Assembly: GCA_016192205.1 (NCBI GenBank)
Contig: JACPUP010000052.1
Location: forward strand, 1-13,266
Direction: 5' to 3'
Origin: Candidatus Kerfeldbacteria bacterium
GTDB taxonomy: Bacteria > Patescibacteriota > Patescibacteriia > SBBC01 > JACPUP01
DNA length: 13,266 nucleotides
Below, piece after piece: positions 5,548 through 13,266 of this stretch (position 1 is the stretch's first letter; the number at the start of each line of letters is the position of its first letter). Under the pieces are notes generated by a model that had not been told where the DNA came from, did not search any database, and was given only the letters and a program-made list of their open reading frames with translations. Both the position numbers and the translations under genes were made by a program.

Positions 5548-8406
5548 GTGGAAAAAATAAACCCCAAACCACCCATCACCAGACACCTCACCACCGGCCT
5601 TCACCATGGCCTCGTGGTGGTGTTGGGAACGGTGGTTTTTGCGTTCGTCGTCGGCGCGCCCAACGGTGACCGGCTCTTGGGCTGGGGTCAGCAGTTAGCG
5701 GTCCAAAGCAACCTCCTCCGCGAACTCATTGCCCAGGTCAGCGGCGATGATGACGGCGATGGCTACGCCGGCACGGCCCAGGGCGGTGGTGATTGTTACG
5801 ACGAAGTTCACTCCTATTTCAAGGACAACGTCTCGGGCTGTGACTCCACCGCCGCCCCGCGAATCATCAATTTGCCCATGGACATCGCTGACCACACCTG
5901 GGTGGAGAAGGACGGCGTCTGGCACCTGTTCTTCCAGGACACCGTCGCCGGCAACCACCGGATCGAGCACCACACAACCACGGATTTCTTGAATTTCACC
6001 ACTAGTGACGCTTGGAAGTACGCGCTGGCGCCGACCGCCGGAAAGTTCGACAGCTACGGCATCTGGGCGCCGTACATCGTCAAGAGCGGGAACACCTACT
6101 ACATGTTCTACGCCGGCGTGACCGGCGCTGGCAGTGACCCGAACGCAAAGCAGCGGATCGGAGTAGCTACGTCAACCGACCTCTACACCTGGACGAAACT
6201 CCCAGACCCGCGCGTGTGTTCATCCCCGGCTGGCGATGGCTGCGTCTACGAGTGCAACCAGACCTGGACCACGTGGGATGATGGCGGCGCGTACGATGCC
6301 CAGTGCCGTGATCCGATGGTCCTCTGGGATGCAGCCAATAGCCGATGGGTGATGGTCGCGACCGCCCGCATGCACGGCGTGCAGACCGGTTGCGGCGGCG
6401 ACCTCCAGGGAATCAACGTGGCGACGTCGACGAACCTCACCACCTGGACCGGGCAGGGCTTCGTCAGGGCCACGTGTCGCTATAGTGGGGGCACGGGCGC
6501 GCAAACCACCGGAGGCATTTCCGAAAATCCCTTCATCACGCAGCACGCTGGCACCTACTATCTTTGGTTCAATGACTACAACGACACCGAGAATGCCGAG
6601 GGCACGGCGAATGCACGAACGCAACAGCAGTACGCGACCTCGACCACGTTGAATGCGGATGCGAGCGGGAGCAGCAACTGGGCCTACCAGGGGTACACGC
6701 CGCTGCCCGGGGTCAACGCCACGGAAGTCGTCGTCATGTCTAACGACACCTGGATACTGTCGCAGAGCATTTCGAACGCGAACAGCGCCCAGTACACCCA
6801 GTACAGTCTAGGCGACCACAAGCGCGACCTCCAACTCCATCGGGCGACCTGGAACAGCAATGGGACGTTCGGCTCCTCGAAATTGACCAACCTCTCCTGC
6901 CGCATCGCGAGCTCATCCATCAACCCCGGCCAGGCGGAACTCTGCAGCGACAACACGGACAACAACTGCTCGGGCGCGGCCGACGAGAACCTCTACTGCG
7001 CGGCCTGCAGCGACGGCGACGGCGATGGCTACGGCGTGCAGGGGTTGAACAACTGCACCTACCAAGCGCTCGACTGCAACGATAACCAGCGCGCCGCCTA
7101 CACCGGCGCCACGGAAATCTGCGACTCCATCGACAACGACTGCGATGGCTCTGTGGACGAAGGCGGCGTCTGCCCGTGCGTCGAATCCTGGACCTGCGGC
7201 GATTGGTCCGCCTGCACCAGCGGCACGCAGACGCGCTCGTGCACGGACGCCAACAGCTGCGGCACCACGACCAAGAAACCTGCCACGAGCCAAACCTGCA
7301 CTGCCGCGAGCTGCACCGAATCCTGGACCTGCGGCGATTGGTCCGCCTGCACCAGCGGCACGCAGACGCGCTCGTGCACGGACGCCAACAGCTGCGGCAC
7401 GACCGCGAGCAAACCAGAAACAAACCGTCAGTGCGTGGTGCCAGCCGAGGAGCTGCTCATTGCGTTGCCCGCATCGTCGCGGCACGAGACGACCGTGTTC
7501 CGGCCCGATGGGACCGCGGTGGTGAGTTTCAAACCGTTCCCGGCCTCCACCGGCACCGCATCCATCGCGGCCGGCGACGTGACCGGCGACGACCTCACCG
7601 AGTATGTGGCCGGTTCGGGCCCGAAGTCGCGGCCGCGCATCCGCGTGTTCAACTGGAAAGGCGTGCGAACGCATGAGTTCGCGCCGTTTGCCGAGTCCAT
7701 GCGTCGCGGCGTGCGCGTGACCGTCGGCGACGTGGACGGCGATTCGGTTCGCGAGATTCTCGCCGTGCCCGATCGCGGCGTTGAGGGCGAAATTGTCACC
7801 TTCAGGTATGATGCGGCCACCGACGCATTCGTCGAGTGGTCTTCGTTCGTCCCGTTCCCCGGCTGGAAAGGAGGCATTGAAATGACCCTCGGCGATTTGG
7901 ACGGGGACGGCAGTGCCGAGCTCGTCCTGGCGCCCTGGGGTCGGGCGCGACCTAACATCTTCCTCTATCGCTACGTGTCCGTCGAGGAACGCTGGGAGCA
8001 CGTCCGGACGTTCAATTTTTTCGGTGGGAACAAACGCTATGGACGCAGCGGTTATCCTCTCACCTCGCTTTCAACCGGCGATATTGATGGCGACGGCACG
8101 CTCGAGATCATCGCCGGCCGCGGACGGTTCTACAGTTCGTACGCGGCAGTCTTCAATGCGAACGGGAAACGGTTGTACCAGTTCAAACCCATCTCTTCCA
8201 AAACCGCTCGTGGTCTCATCGTCGCTGCTGTTGATCGCGACAACGATGGCCGCGACGAAATCGCTGTCACCCTCGCCAGCGGTCGCTACCGGCGCGTCTA
8301 CGTATACGGCCTCAACCAGACGACCAACACCATCAAATACCAAAAGCGCTACTCGAGCATCCTGCCGGCGGGGAACGAGTCGCGCGAGCTCCAAGCTGCC
8401 CGCTAG
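5548..8406 (+). CDS. Secreted GH43-like propeller with MopE, two TSP1-like and FG-GAP repeats
   Basis: The 952-aa product starts at GTG 5548, 16 nt after the previous stop. Its N-terminus has a hydrophobic segment at about 21-37, a signal peptide or anchor. DDDGDGYAG near 67-75 is a calcium-type loop. The GH43-like propeller (about 105-450) keeps the same candidate acids as its neighbour: D115 in DHTW, D255 in CRDP, E326 in ENPF. A MopE-like region (about 455-543) follows, then two Cys/Trp-rich TSP1-like modules (about 544-631, W-TCGDWSAC...GTQTRSC). The C-terminus (about 632-935) is a set of FG-GAP/VCBS-type repeats with at least four calcium loops such as GDVDGD, GDLDGDG and GDIDGDG, probably a second propeller for binding. 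This suggests an extracellular calcium-dependent glycan-binding or hydrolysing protein. Activity is inferred from motif position only. Confidence 0.87.
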   Translation: MEKINPKPPITRHLTTGLHHGLVVVLGTVVFAFVVGAPNGDRLLGWGQQLAVQSNLLRELIAQVSGDDDGDGYAGTAQGGGDCYDEVHSYFKDNVSGCDSTAAPRIINLPMDIADHTWVEKDGVWHLFFQDTVAGNHRIEHHTTTDFLNFTTSDAWKYALAPTAGKFDSYGIWAPYIVKSGNTYYMFYAGVTGAGSDPNAKQRIGVATSTDLYTWTKLPDPRVCSSPAGDGCVYECNQTWTTWDDGGAYDAQCRDPMVLWDAANSRWVMVATARMHGVQTGCGGDLQGINVATSTNLTTWTGQGFVRATCRYSGGTGAQTTGGISENPFITQHAGTYYLWFNDYNDTENAEGTANARTQQQYATSTTLNADASGSSNWAYQGYTPLPGVNATEVVVMSNDTWILSQSISNANSAQYTQYSLGDHKRDLQLHRATWNSNGTFGSSKLTNLSCRIASSSINPGQAELCSDNTDNNCSGAADENLYCAACSDGDGDGYGVQGLNNCTYQALDCNDNQRAAYTGATEICDSIDNDCDGSVDEGGVCPCVESWTCGDWSACTSGTQTRSCTDANSCGTTTKKPATSQTCTAASCTESWTCGDWSACTSGTQTRSCTDANSCGTTASKPETNRQCVVPAEELLIALPASSRHETTVFRPDGTAVVSFKPFPASTGTASIAAGDVTGDDLTEYVAGSGPKSRPRIRVFNWKGVRTHEFAPFAESMRRGVRVTVGDVDGDSVREILAVPDRGVEGEIVTFRYDAATDAFVEWSSFVPFPGWKGGIEMTLGDLDGDGSAELVLAPWGRARPNIFLYRYVSVEERWEHVRTFNFFGGNKRYGRSGYPLTSLSTGDIDGDGTLEIIAGRGRFYSSYAAVFNANGKRLYQFKPISSKTARGLIVAAVDRDNDGRDEIAVTLASGRYRRVYVYGLNQTTNTIKYQKRYSSILPAGNESRELQAAR
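7182..7400 (+). repeat. Tandem repeat: two identical 84-bp stretches, 135 bp apart
   Basis: Bases 7182-7265 and 7317-7400 are identical over 84 bp, at a period of 135 bp (45 codons). Each copy encodes most of one TSP1-like module; the copies diverge only in the linker. Lack of synonymous change points to recent duplication or gene conversion, and the repeat could let the module number vary by recombination. Confidence 0.92.
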
Positions 8407-8409
8407 CAC

Positions 8410-8438
8410 TTGCAAAAGAATCAAAAGTATGCTACAAT
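8410..8438 (+). promoter_or_regulatory. Promoter with extended -10 for the second LysM surface gene
   Basis: TTGCAA at 8410-8415 (4/6 match) and TACAAT at 8433-8438 (5/6) are spaced by 17 bp. A TG one base before the -10 makes it an extended -10. Transcription would start near 8445, after the TTG at 8410 and before the ATG at 8485, so the element also decides the start of the gene. It lies directly after the stop of the propeller gene. Confidence 0.65.
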
Positions 8439-8484
8439 ACGTTCAGCATCGAAGAAAAAACAAAGCATAAAACAGCAATTGCGC

Positions 8485-11400
8485 ATGGATAGGGAAACGC
8501 AATATTCCATTCCGTCTCGAACCGCGCGCGTCGGTCGCATTTCCATTTCCGCAGTCCTCGTTATCGGTCTCCTCGTCCAGTTCGGCCTGCTGCCGTTCCT
8601 CAAGCCCCAGGCAGCGTTGGCATTTTCCAACAGCTGGACATTTGATACAGCCGGCGACTATTCGGTGACCGCGAATAAAATCAAAGTCACCGGCGGCCAG
8701 GCGCAGCTCGCTCGCACGCCGGACTGGTGGAATACGAGCTACGCGTACCGCAAGCGCATGACCGTCACCGCCGGTTCGACGGCGATCGCCACGAGCAACA
8801 CCATCACCCTCAAGACCGATGTTGCGGCCCTGGTCACTGCCGGCAAGGTCCAGGCGGATCAGGACGACCTGCGCGTGGTGTACTGGAACGGTTCAACGAA
8901 CGCGAATATTGACCGCGACTACCTGGCGAACGGTCTCAACGAAACGCTGAACAGCGGTGCCAGCCAGAATGACATTCGCTTCAAGGCGCAGGCCGCCGTC
9001 AGCGCTTCGGGCTCGGACAGCGGCTACTACCTCTACTATGGGTATGCAGGCGCGACGGCCGGTCCGAACAATCCGGCGAATGTCTACCAGTACTACGAGC
9101 CGTTCTCGACCGACGTGTTCGGCGGCACGCCCACCTGGGTGGAAATCAATTCGACGCGCTGGTCATGGAACAGCGGACTGAACCGCTTGTCGCACGGTTC
9201 CACGAATACGAGCGACGAACGGGCAGCCTTCAAGGATGGCAATTTCGATACCACCAAGAGCTGGTATTTTGAGACCATTGCCCAGCGCACTTCCGCCAGC
9301 AACGCCACCGGGCTCGGGGTGAGCAACATGAGCGCGAATGATAGCGCCCCGACCCTGGGCTGGCGAATGACGACGGCCGCTTCGGGCGATGTTGAATTGT
9401 GGAAGGATGGGGGCTCGTGGATTGACAATACCGGCGTGGGCACCGTGACCATCTCCCAGAATACCGACTACCTCTATACCGTTCGGCATCTCTACAGCGG
9501 CGACCCGACCTGCGACGCCGACTGGGCCACCGGCGCAGCCTGGGTCGCCGGCGCCAAGTACAACGAAGCCGGGGTCGGACGGGATAATCTCAATGCCTCC
9601 AATTGTCCGGCCACGGTCAATCCCACGGTCTATAATTTTAATGCGACGGCGACGTTCGACGACATGAAAGGGTGGCAGTACCTCAATGAGTCTCTCGCGC
9701 TCGGCAGCGAGGAGACGACGTACCCGAACGACGACCCGACGGTTCAACCGGTGAGCGCGGTCACCTTTGATCGCCTCGATTCGTTCACCGAGACCTCGAC
9801 GCTGAACGGCGGCTCGATTCGCTACGTGCTGTCCAACGACGGCGGCACGACCTGGAAATACCAAAACGGCGTGGCCTGGGTGAACAGTAACGGCACCTAC
9901 GCCCAGTCGAACACCGCCAGCGAAGTGAACACGAACGCCACGACCTTTCCGGCCGGCTCGCGCCAGCTCCTCTACCAGGCCTTCCTCCGCTCGGACGGCA
10001 CCCAGCTCGTCCAGCTCGACACCGTGACCATCAACGGCAACCGCAAGCCGAACCAAGCCACGCTCACCGCACCGGCCAGCGGCGCCACCACCTCGACCGT
10101 CACGCCAACGCTCACCGTGAGTGCCACGGACGACGAGAGTGACTACGTCCGCTACCGGTTGGACATCGACACGGTCAACACCTTCAACTCAACGAACCTC
10201 CGTACGTACGACCAGGCCACGTCGCAGACGGGCTGGTCAGGCCAAAACGCCCAGTCGAGCACGGCCTACGCGTCGGGCGCGACCGCCAGCTTCACGTTGC
10301 CGACTGCGCTTGCCGGCAGCACCACTTACTACTGGCGTGCGGCGGCCATTGACCCGGGTGGGGTGAATACGCTCGGCGCCTCTTCAGCCTCTGGTTCGTT
10401 TACCACACCAGCCACAGCTGTTGCGTCAGGGATTCAGGCCTCCACCATCACAACCACGAGCGCCATCATCCTCTGGTCAACGAACATTGCCGCCACATCT
10501 TCGGTGCAGTACGGAACCACAACGAGCTACGGTTCGACCGCATCAGTTACTGGCACACGCACCACCCACCAAGTCGCCTTGAGCAACCTGCAGCTGGCTA
10601 CGTCGTACCACTACCGCGTCACCGGCACGGACAGCACCGGTCAAACCTACGTGTCGGCCGACCAGACCTTCACCACGCTCGGCAACACCGTTATCACGAA
10701 CGTGCAGTCAACGCGGCTGTCTTCCAAGTCCATCAAAATCACCTGGACGACCAACCACCTGGCTGACACGAAAGTTCGCTACGGCAAAACCACGGCGTAC
10801 GGCCTGGAGTATTACAACGCCACGCGGGTCTTGGAGCACGCAGCGATCCTGACTGACCTCGAGGCCGATGCGGCGTACCACTACGAGGTGCTGTCGGTCG
10901 GCAACACGTCCACGAACGACGCCGACGCGACCTTCCTGACCATGGCCGTCACGCCAACCGTTCTGCGGCCGACGGCGAGCACCCAAGTCGTCAAAGGGCA
11001 CCCGTTCAAGGTCATCGGCCTGGCGTCTTCAGGTCAGACGGTCACGCTGTACATCGATGGGGTCGAGGAGGCCACAACCACAGCCCGGACCACCTCGACC
11101 GGCACCGGCGATTTCAGCTTTACGGTGACGAAGTCGCTCGACAACGGCAGCCACGCCATCACCGTCAAGGGCACCAGCACGGTTGCCGGCCAGACCGAGG
11201 GGAATGACTCGCCGGTGAGCGAGGCCGTGGACGTGACGGTCGTGTCTCCCTCGCTCGCGCCGACCGTGACGGGCGCCGTTGTGCACAACGACGGTTCAAC
11301 GATTACCGTCACCGGCGTTGCGCCGTCCGGCGCCACGCTCGGCCTCATCATCGACGGCAAAGAGGTGAAGACGTTCACTGCGCCCACAAGCAGCAAGTCG

Positions 11401-11736
11401 ACCACGACGTTCTCCGTCAGCGTGGACCTCTCGACCTACGGTCCAGGCGACCACACCGTGAAAGTCGTATCGTACGACGAGAACAACAAGCCGTCGAAGG
11501 AAAAGACGGCTGCCACCGTGACCATCGACGAGGACGGCGCGCTCGAGCAAATGCTCGCGAAAGCCCTGGAGTACGTCGTCCTGGGCGGCGATTCGCTCTG
11601 GAAGATTGCCCAGAAGTTCTACGGCAACGGCGCGCGCTACCCCGATCTCGTTGACGCCAACAAGGACGCGTTCCCGTCACTGGCTTCCAACCCGTCGCTC
11701 ATCCTGCCTGGGTGGAAGTTAACGATACCGAAGTAG
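8485..11736 (+). CDS. Large surface protein: DUF2341-like, FN3, Ig-like and C-terminal LysM domains
   Basis: From ATG 8485 the protein is 1083 aa. An upstream in-frame TTG at 8410 is unlikely because it would lie within the promoter. Residues 1-46 form a signal peptide (basic start, long hydrophobic core, ALA cleavage before FSNS). From about 81 the WWNTSYAYRKRMTV segment is typical of DUF2341, followed by a concanavalin-like region (about 190-420). FN3-type domains follow: one near 500-640, two phosphatase-type ones from about 649 and 734. Ig-like repeats begin near 822 and 925. LysM spans about 1029-1083 (YVVLGGDSLWKIAQKF...LTIPK). The last 430 residues match the layout of the protein at 982-3975, including the GLAxxGxTVxxxxDG Ig motif. 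Likely anchored to peptidoglycan. No catalytic site is recognised; role in adhesion or the cell envelope is inferred. Confidence 0.87.
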   Translation: MDRETQYSIPSRTARVGRISISAVLVIGLLVQFGLLPFLKPQAALAFSNSWTFDTAGDYSVTANKIKVTGGQAQLARTPDWWNTSYAYRKRMTVTAGSTAIATSNTITLKTDVAALVTAGKVQADQDDLRVVYWNGSTNANIDRDYLANGLNETLNSGASQNDIRFKAQAAVSASGSDSGYYLYYGYAGATAGPNNPANVYQYYEPFSTDVFGGTPTWVEINSTRWSWNSGLNRLSHGSTNTSDERAAFKDGNFDTTKSWYFETIAQRTSASNATGLGVSNMSANDSAPTLGWRMTTAASGDVELWKDGGSWIDNTGVGTVTISQNTDYLYTVRHLYSGDPTCDADWATGAAWVAGAKYNEAGVGRDNLNASNCPATVNPTVYNFNATATFDDMKGWQYLNESLALGSEETTYPNDDPTVQPVSAVTFDRLDSFTETSTLNGGSIRYVLSNDGGTTWKYQNGVAWVNSNGTYAQSNTASEVNTNATTFPAGSRQLLYQAFLRSDGTQLVQLDTVTINGNRKPNQATLTAPASGATTSTVTPTLTVSATDDESDYVRYRLDIDTVNTFNSTNLRTYDQATSQTGWSGQNAQSSTAYASGATASFTLPTALAGSTTYYWRAAAIDPGGVNTLGASSASGSFTTPATAVASGIQASTITTTSAIILWSTNIAATSSVQYGTTTSYGSTASVTGTRTTHQVALSNLQLATSYHYRVTGTDSTGQTYVSADQTFTTLGNTVITNVQSTRLSSKSIKITWTTNHLADTKVRYGKTTAYGLEYYNATRVLEHAAILTDLEADAAYHYEVLSVGNTSTNDADATFLTMAVTPTVLRPTASTQVVKGHPFKVIGLASSGQTVTLYIDGVEEATTTARTTSTGTGDFSFTVTKSLDNGSHAITVKGTSTVAGQTEGNDSPVSEAVDVTVVSPSLAPTVTGAVVHNDGSTITVTGVAPSGATLGLIIDGKEVKTFTAPTSSKSTTTFSVSVDLSTYGPGDHTVKVVSYDENNKPSKEKTAATVTIDEDGALEQMLAKALEYVVLGGDSLWKIAQKFYGNGARYPDLVDANKDAFPSLASNPSLILPGWKLTIPK

Positions 11737-11763
11737 TCTGGGAGGATAAAAAGAGAAGGGTAT

Positions 11764-11785
11764 CCAGCAGTGCTGGGCACTTTTT
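11764..11785 (+). terminator. Intrinsic terminator-like hairpin after the surface cluster
   Basis: AGTGC-TGG-GCACT (11769-11781) runs into a T-run ending at 11785, the classic hairpin-plus-U layout, 32 bp after the stop codon. A competing stem, CCAGC-AGT-GCTGG (11764-11776), overlaps it; only one can form at a time. The stems are short, so termination may be partial. Confidence 0.6.
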
Positions 11786-11811
11786 GTGTTCAAACGAGTG
11801 ACCGTCCCGAT

Positions 11812-11840
11812 TTGACACACCCGCCCGCCGCTGCCAGAAT
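11812..11840 (+). promoter_or_regulatory. Promoter of the bactofilin operon
   Basis: TTGACA at 11812-11817 is a perfect -35. CAGAAT at 11835-11840 matches 4 of 6 bases of the -10 at a 17-bp spacing. Transcription from about 11847 would give a leader of about 25 nt before ATG 11872. It follows the terminator-like hairpin, so the bactofilin pair is probably a separate unit. Confidence 0.55.
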
Positions 11841-11871
11841 GCAGGCGCATTAACGAGAGAGCGACTTTCTT

Positions 11872-12303
11872 ATGGCTATGTTCGACAATCGGGACAAACG
11901 CACAGGCGAGACCGAGACCATCATTGGACCGACCGTCCAGGTCGAGGGCAACTTCCAAGGCGCCGGCGACGTCGTGGTTGAGGGTCAATTGTCCGGTACG
12001 CTCAAGACCCAGAAGAGTCTGCGGGTCGGCGAGCAGGCCCGCGTCAAGGCGGATGTAGAGGCATCAGACGTATTCGTCTCCGGTGAAATCCGCGGCAATG
12101 TCAAAGCCCGCGGCCGGCTCGAGCTGACCGCCACCGGCAAGGTGCTCGGCAACATCGAAACCGCCACGCTCGTCGTGGCCGAGGGCGCAGTGCTCCACGG
12201 CAAAGTGACGATGGCCGGCAAGGACGCGCTGCCGCTCGAGCCGCTCGAGGCCGAGAGACCAGTGACGGGCAAGAAGAATCAGAAATCCCAAGACGGAAAG
12301 TAG
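11872..12303 (+). CDS. Bactofilin (polymer-forming cytoskeletal protein)
   Basis: This 143-aa protein has the bactofilin layout: a short polar N-terminus (1-15), a right-handed beta-helix core of short Gly/Val-rich repeats (about 16-114, from TIIGPTVQVEGNFQG through SGEIRGNVKARGRLEL to AVLHGKVTM), and a charged tail (115-143). Bactofilins self-assemble without nucleotide into filaments at the inner face of the membrane and place cell-wall enzymes or shape and stalk functions. The length is normal for the family. ATG 11872 is used, with a GAGAGAG stretch about 10 nt upstream; ATG 11878 is an alternative. The next gene starts 3 nt after the stop, so the two are co-transcribed. Confidence 0.93.
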   Translation: MAMFDNRDKRTGETETIIGPTVQVEGNFQGAGDVVVEGQLSGTLKTQKSLRVGEQARVKADVEASDVFVSGEIRGNVKARGRLELTATGKVLGNIETATLVVAEGAVLHGKVTMAGKDALPLEPLEAERPVTGKKNQKSQDGK

Positions 12304-12306
12304 CCC

Positions 12307-13047
12307 ATGCACTTCTACCTCGTCGACGACTTCGTCGTTTCCAAGAAGTTTGAACCGGAGTTGAACCGCGTGGAAGCGCGGCTGACCGAAATTGGCATTC
12401 ACGGCCGCATGGAAAAACTCACCGTGCTCAAAAGCGTCGTCGAAGTCATCGACGAGGCCGTTCGGCGTGGGGCCGACACGATTGTGGTCGTGGGCGACGA
12501 CCGCACCGTCAGCAAGATGGTGTCGATCGTCGCCCAGCACGGGGTGCCGTTCGGGCTCATCCCCATTGGGCCGCACCAGGCCATTGCGGAGTTTTTGGGG
12601 ATCCCGCATGGCGCAGCTGCTGTGGAGATTTTGGCGCGCCGCGTGAAAGTGCAGGTGGATTTGGGCAAGGTCGGCGACCGGTATTTTTTGATGTCGCTCG
12701 ACGTGCCCGAGAGCCGGTACGCCCTCGAGTGCGATGGCAGGTATCGGGTGTCCTTGGCCGCGGCCGAGCCCATGCGCGTCTGCAACTTAGGACGGGACGA
12801 AACCGGAACGCACGACCCGCACGACGGCGTGCTCGAAGCGGTCATTGGCGCGCCGCGGAAAGGGTTCTGGAGCTTTGGCCGGGCCGAAGCGCGCGAGAGC
12901 GTGTTCCCGTTCAAGAAGATGACCATTACGTCCGAGCAGCCGCTCGCCATGACCCTCGACGGCCAGACGGTCGTCAAAACGCCGGTGACGGTCGAGGCGA
13001 GTAGCAAGCGGCTGAAGGTGATTGTCGGCAGGGAGAGAAAGTTTTAG
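12307..13047 (+). CDS. Diacylglycerol-kinase-like (DAGKc fold) protein with degenerate active site
   Basis: This 246-aa protein follows the YegS/DAGK plan: an alpha/beta N-terminal domain with VVVGDDRTVSKMV (about 60-72), then GLIPIGPHQAIAEFLGIP (83-100), a VDLGKVGDRYFL strand (about 117-128), and a beta-rich C-terminal domain ending with VEASSKRLKVIVG. Active family members carry GGDGT and an IPxGTxND-type motif. Here these are GDDRT (63-67) and IPIGPHQA, so the glycines and the Asn-Asp used for ATP binding and catalysis are missing. It may bind lipid or nucleotide without kinase activity, or have changed activity. It is 3 nt after bactofilin in one operon, which suggests a link to the membrane or cell-wall machinery. 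Fold assignment is fairly sure, function is not. Confidence 0.75.
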   Translation: MHFYLVDDFVVSKKFEPELNRVEARLTEIGIHGRMEKLTVLKSVVEVIDEAVRRGADTIVVVGDDRTVSKMVSIVAQHGVPFGLIPIGPHQAIAEFLGIPHGAAAVEILARRVKVQVDLGKVGDRYFLMSLDVPESRYALECDGRYRVSLAAAEPMRVCNLGRDETGTHDPHDGVLEAVIGAPRKGFWSFGRAEARESVFPFKKMTITSEQPLAMTLDGQTVVKTPVTVEASSKRLKVIVGRERKF

Positions 13048-13266
13048 AGACAGTCGAAGCGGGCGAGCTGTTGGCCGCGCCCTGACACACTTCATCGCAA
13101 TGACCGCACCGAACAAACGCATCGGGTTTGCGCGGGAGCGGAAGTGATGGGTGGGCGCTGGACCATCTGAATATCAAGAAGGCATGACCTGGGGTCACGG
13201 CCTGCGGCAATCGCAGGATTGGCTAGACCACCCTGGCCTGGATGCCGAGCGGGGCGTTCCCGGCCG
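13048..13266. other. Non-coding or unresolved right edge with two small hairpins
   Basis: No frame of convincing protein character runs through these 219 bp on either strand. TGACC-TGG-GGTCA (13185-13197) and CCTGCG-GCAAT-CGCAGG (13201-13217) are two adjacent perfect small stems. No T-run follows. They may belong to an RNA or terminator region cut off by the window end. A short frame from ATG 13184 runs off the edge but has nothing to support it. Confidence 0.4.

Noticed and set aside
4737..5594. Long open frames on the minus strand opposite the surface genes
   Set aside because: They are antisense shadows of GC-rich coding DNA, with Arg/Val/Ala-rich translations and no recognisable domains.
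6913..8001. 362-codon minus-strand frame opposite the TSP1/FG-GAP gene
   Set aside because: It contains an antisense image of the 84-bp repeat and low-complexity Ala/Arg/Gly sequence. The plus-strand frame has clear domains.
13050..13185. Protein-like fragments in different plus-strand frames past the DAGK-like gene
   Set aside because: Short stretches in two frames look protein-like, but all are stopped quickly and show no family, so a decayed gene cannot be supported.

Overview
The window looks like a chromosome piece from a small-genome bacterium, most likely of the Patescibacteria/CPR type. This is an inference from protein style: Cys-rich TSP1-like modules, MopE-like metal-binding repeats, FN3/Ig-like proteins ending in LysM, a small single-TM protein and a degenerate DAGK-like protein, with no convincing Shine-Dalgarno at most starts. 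The standard genetic code fits (TAA/TAG stops, no in-frame TGA). No species can be named from this sequence alone.

Positions 1-540 form a minus-strand tRNA region. A normal tRNA-Arg(CCT) lies at 466-538 and a perfect 16-bp parS-type palindrome at 389-404. Below them is the most unusual structure of the window, at 60-351. A complete tRNA-Ala(CGC) at 183-255 sits inside the D-arm of a second tRNA-Ala(CGC), whose two exons (299-277 and 158-109) rebuild an exact 73-nt cloverleaf. That second gene sits between the 5' and 3' parts of a third, degenerate, Thr-like tRNA (351-315 and 90-60). At each level the inserted tRNA is carried on a 16-bp inverted repeat: perfect in the outer layer, 14 of 16 in the inner one. 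The result is a 'Russian doll' of tRNA genes.

Positions 541-981 are AT-rich. They hold a probable small membrane protein on the minus strand, AT-rich hairpins, and a perfect consensus promoter (TTGACA, 17 bp, TATAAT) pointing right. From it runs a likely operon of three cell-surface genes: a 997-aa DNRLRE/FN3/Ig/LysM protein (982-3975), a secreted GH43-like five-bladed propeller with a MopE-like tail (3993-5531), and a longer paralogue of that propeller with MopE, two TSP1-like and FG-GAP modules (5548-8406). A fourth surface gene (8485-11736, DUF2341/FN3/Ig/LysM) has its own promoter and a terminator-like hairpin behind it. The two LysM proteins share their C-terminal architecture and bracket the two propeller proteins, so the cluster reads as a peptidoglycan-anchored set for binding or processing carbohydrate outside the cell.

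Positions 11812-13047 carry a separate promoter, a bactofilin (cytoskeletal polymer) and, 3 nt later, a DAGK-like protein that has lost the usual GGDGT-type nucleotide-binding motif. The last 219 bp hold no gene I can support, only two small adjacent hairpins.
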